A stretch of DNA of 64,000 nt from Lachnospiraceae bacterium (GTDB taxonomy: Bacteria; Bacillota_A; Clostridia; Lachnospirales; Lachnospiraceae). The stretch spans positions 1-64,000 of the forward strand of contig JAFOYH010000045.1 of NCBI GenBank assembly GCA_017391465.1, written 5' to 3'. Made by a program: the position numbers and the translations under genes. The notes beneath the pieces were generated by a model, which worked only from the letters and a program-made list of their open reading frames with translations, searched no databases and had not been told where the DNA came from. Of the stretch, positions 63,051 to 64,000 are shown piece after piece. Positions within the stretch are counted from its first letter, which is position 1, and the number at the start of each line of letters is the position of its first letter.

Positions 63051-63075
63051 TATTTTTTAGATGATACAAAAAACA

Positions 63076-63112
63076 AAAACGGACGATTCTTATAGGGAAT
63101 TGTCCGTTTTCT
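63076..63112 (+). terminator. Terminator of htpG
   Basis: AAAACGGACGATTC (63076-63089) pairs with GAATTGTCCGTTTT (63097-63110), with one G-U, around a 7-nt loop and ends in TTTTCT. Confidence 0.9.
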
Positions 63113-63113
63113 G

Positions 63114-63142
63114 TTGAAGTGAAAATTTTTATCTTCTATAAT
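63114..63142 (+). promoter_or_regulatory. Sigma-A promoter of the barnase/barstar pair
   Basis: TTGAAG (63114-63119) and TATAAT (63137-63142) are separated by 17 bp, 28 bp before the barnase-like start. Confidence 0.75.
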
Positions 63143-63170
63143 AGAAACAAAAAACAAAAGGAGAGTTTTT

Positions 63171-63680
63171 ATGAAAAAACTTAGATATTTAATTTTGACA
63201 TTGCTTAGTTTGTGTATGATGTTGTTTGTAGGCTGCAATGAAGCAACAAAATCAGAAACAGTTTTGCCGGAAACATTCGAGACAGCTGCAGATGAAATCA
63301 TCGCAGAAGAGACAGAATATGAAGTGACCATCGACTATGATGGCGTTTACACATCCAAAGAAGATGTCGCATTATATCTGTACACATATGATGAATTGCC
63401 ACAGAACTTTATAACCAAAAAAGAAGCTAAAAAACTTGGATGGGAAGGCGGTTCTTTGGAACCTTATGCACCGGGAATGTGTATTGGTGGTGATAATTTT
63501 GGGAATTACGAAGAAATTCTTCCGGTTGAAGATGGTGTGACCTACAAAGAATGCGACATTGATACATTAGGTGCAGAGAAACGCGGTGCAAAACGTATTG
63601 TATTCTCCAGCGAAGGAGATATTTATTATACAGAAGATCACTACGAAAGTTTTGTTCAGCTTTATGAAGGTGAAGAGTAA
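63171..63680 (+). CDS. Barnase-family ribonuclease with lipoprotein signal
   Basis: A 169-aa exported ribonuclease of the barnase/N1 group. A signal peptide ends in FVGC with Cys22, so lipid anchoring is likely. A Thr/Glu-rich spacer of about 35 residues follows. The barnase domain (about 58-166) keeps all catalytic positions by alignment from memory: Lys83 in ITKKEAKKLGW (barnase Lys27), Glu127 in YKECDI (Glu73), Arg138 and Arg142 in EKRGAKRIVFSS (Arg83, Arg87) and His157 in TEDHYESF (His102). The segment PGMCIGGDNFGN matches the PGKSIGGDIFSN region. GGAG lies before the ATG. The barstar gene starts at the next base after its stop. Confidence 0.9.
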   Translation: MKKLRYLILTLLSLCMMLFVGCNEATKSETVLPETFETAADEIIAEETEYEVTIDYDGVYTSKEDVALYLYTYDELPQNFITKKEAKKLGWEGGSLEPYAPGMCIGGDNFGNYEEILPVEDGVTYKECDIDTLGAEKRGAKRIVFSSEGDIYYTEDHYESFVQLYEGEE

Positions 63681-63932
63681 ATGAAAACAATATATTTAGA
63701 CGGAAGAAGGTTACAGCGGACACCTGAAGGTTACACCTATATTCAGGAGCTGTTTCATTTTCCAGATCACTTTGGAAAAAATATGGATGCGCTTTATGAT
63801 TTGCTTACAGAATTGTGTGAAGAAGTCAATGTTGAGATCAATCACAGTGATGAAATGGATATGATGATAAAGAAAGTGGTTTTAAATGCGCAGGATGAGA
63901 ATAAATGTCTGAATATCTGCTTGACAAAGTAA
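63681..63932 (+). CDS. Barstar-family ribonuclease inhibitor
   Basis: An 83-aa cytoplasmic inhibitor paired with the preceding ribonuclease. The barstar helix FPDHFGKNMDALYDLLTEL carries Asp36 and Asp40, matching barstar Asp35 and Asp39 that plug the barnase active site. The start begins directly after the ribonuclease stop (TAA-ATG), with GAAGGTGAAG as ribosome site inside the upstream gene. The pair protects the cell from its own ribonuclease before export. Confidence 0.92.
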   Translation: MKTIYLDGRRLQRTPEGYTYIQELFHFPDHFGKNMDALYDLLTELCEEVNVEINHSDEMDMMIKKVVLNAQDENKCLNICLTK

Positions 63933-63990
63933 AATGCCTTGAGATAATATTAAAAAGTTGCAGACGGTTAATATTTGAAATGAGGTATTT

Positions 63991-64000
63991 ATGAGCGAAG
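63991..64000 (+). CDS. Start of a further gene cut by the window end
   Basis: ATG at 63991 follows TGAGGT by 7 bp and reads Met-Ser-Glu before the window ends. Too little is visible to name it. Confidence 0.35.

Noticed and set aside
1..64000. rRNA, tRNA, CRISPR arrays, prophage or insertion sequences
   Set aside because: None was recognised by eye; a tRNA or small RNA scan could still find short items.

Overview
The window looks like core chromosome of a low-GC, spore-former-type Firmicute, most likely a Lachnospiraceae-like member of the Clostridia. The evidence is AT-rich DNA with strong GGAGG ribosome sites, sigma-A promoters with 17-bp spacing, the sporulation genes spoIIGA-sigE-sigG directly after ftsZ, a ymxH-type sporulation gene, RqcH and RemA, and a DUF5721-type protein that I associate with Lachnospiraceae. 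No rRNA, tRNA, CRISPR array, phage or insertion sequence was seen. No gene-free gap exceeds 300 bp.

Layout. 1-5.4 kb: a dipeptide/oligopeptide ABC transporter (two ATPases, the first cut by the window edge, then a lipoprotein receptor and two permeases). 5.5-8.9 kb: a proline peptidase, a divergent cyclophilin and a 5'-nucleotidase-type lipoprotein. 9.0-13.2 kb: TspO, a short KdpD/KdpE-like two-component pair, and a Na/phosphate cotransporter with a PhoU-like tail. 13.4-15.6 kb: rqcH and a small HTH-like protein. 15.7-32.0 kb: a long housekeeping run (yicC, remA, gmk, rpoZ, rpoD, priA, def, fmt, a YugP-type protease, rsmB, rlmN, a PP2C phosphatase, a PASTA kinase, rsgA, rpe, thiN, an EamA transporter), ended by a large bidirectional terminator shared with convergent ychF. 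33.3-46.6 kb: the division and cell wall cluster (mraZ, rsmH, ftsL, ftsI, a second class B PBP, mraY, murD, ftsW, murA, ftsQ, ftsZ). 46.6-48.9 kb: spoIIGA remnant, sigE, sigG. 48.9-53.3 kb: an orphan ectB-like aminotransferase, a eukaryotic-type hisA with a coupled small gene, ybaK, ymxH, nrdR, dtd. 53.4-58.2 kb: comM/yifB, dprA, topA. 58.3-64 kb: a ZIP transporter, a DUF5721 protein, an iron alcohol dehydrogenase, htpG under a CIRCE operator, and a barnase/barstar pair.

The genes fit together as a growth and division backbone: peptide and phosphate uptake, nucleotide and RNA polymerase supply, N-terminal formyl-methionine processing, ribosome maturation and rescue, wall-stress Ser/Thr signalling, wall precursor synthesis, septation, and then the switch into sporulation.

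The points most worth a second look are these. (1) A SpoIIGA reduced to its protease domain sits behind an apparently intact Spo0A-type promoter, which would be expected to block sigma-E activation. (2) A lipoprotein barnase with all catalytic residues is paired with barstar. (3) An isolated eukaryotic-type HisA is translationally coupled to an unknown protein. (4) An ectB-like transaminase occurs without ectA or ectC. (5) Four perfectly phased MraZ boxes precede mraZ. (6) A perfect CIRCE precedes htpG. (7) FtsI carries a C-terminal EF-hand-like loop. (8) A small sigma-region-3-like protein sits next to rqcH. I did not find a clearly new multi-gene system; the candidates above are the nearest things to one.
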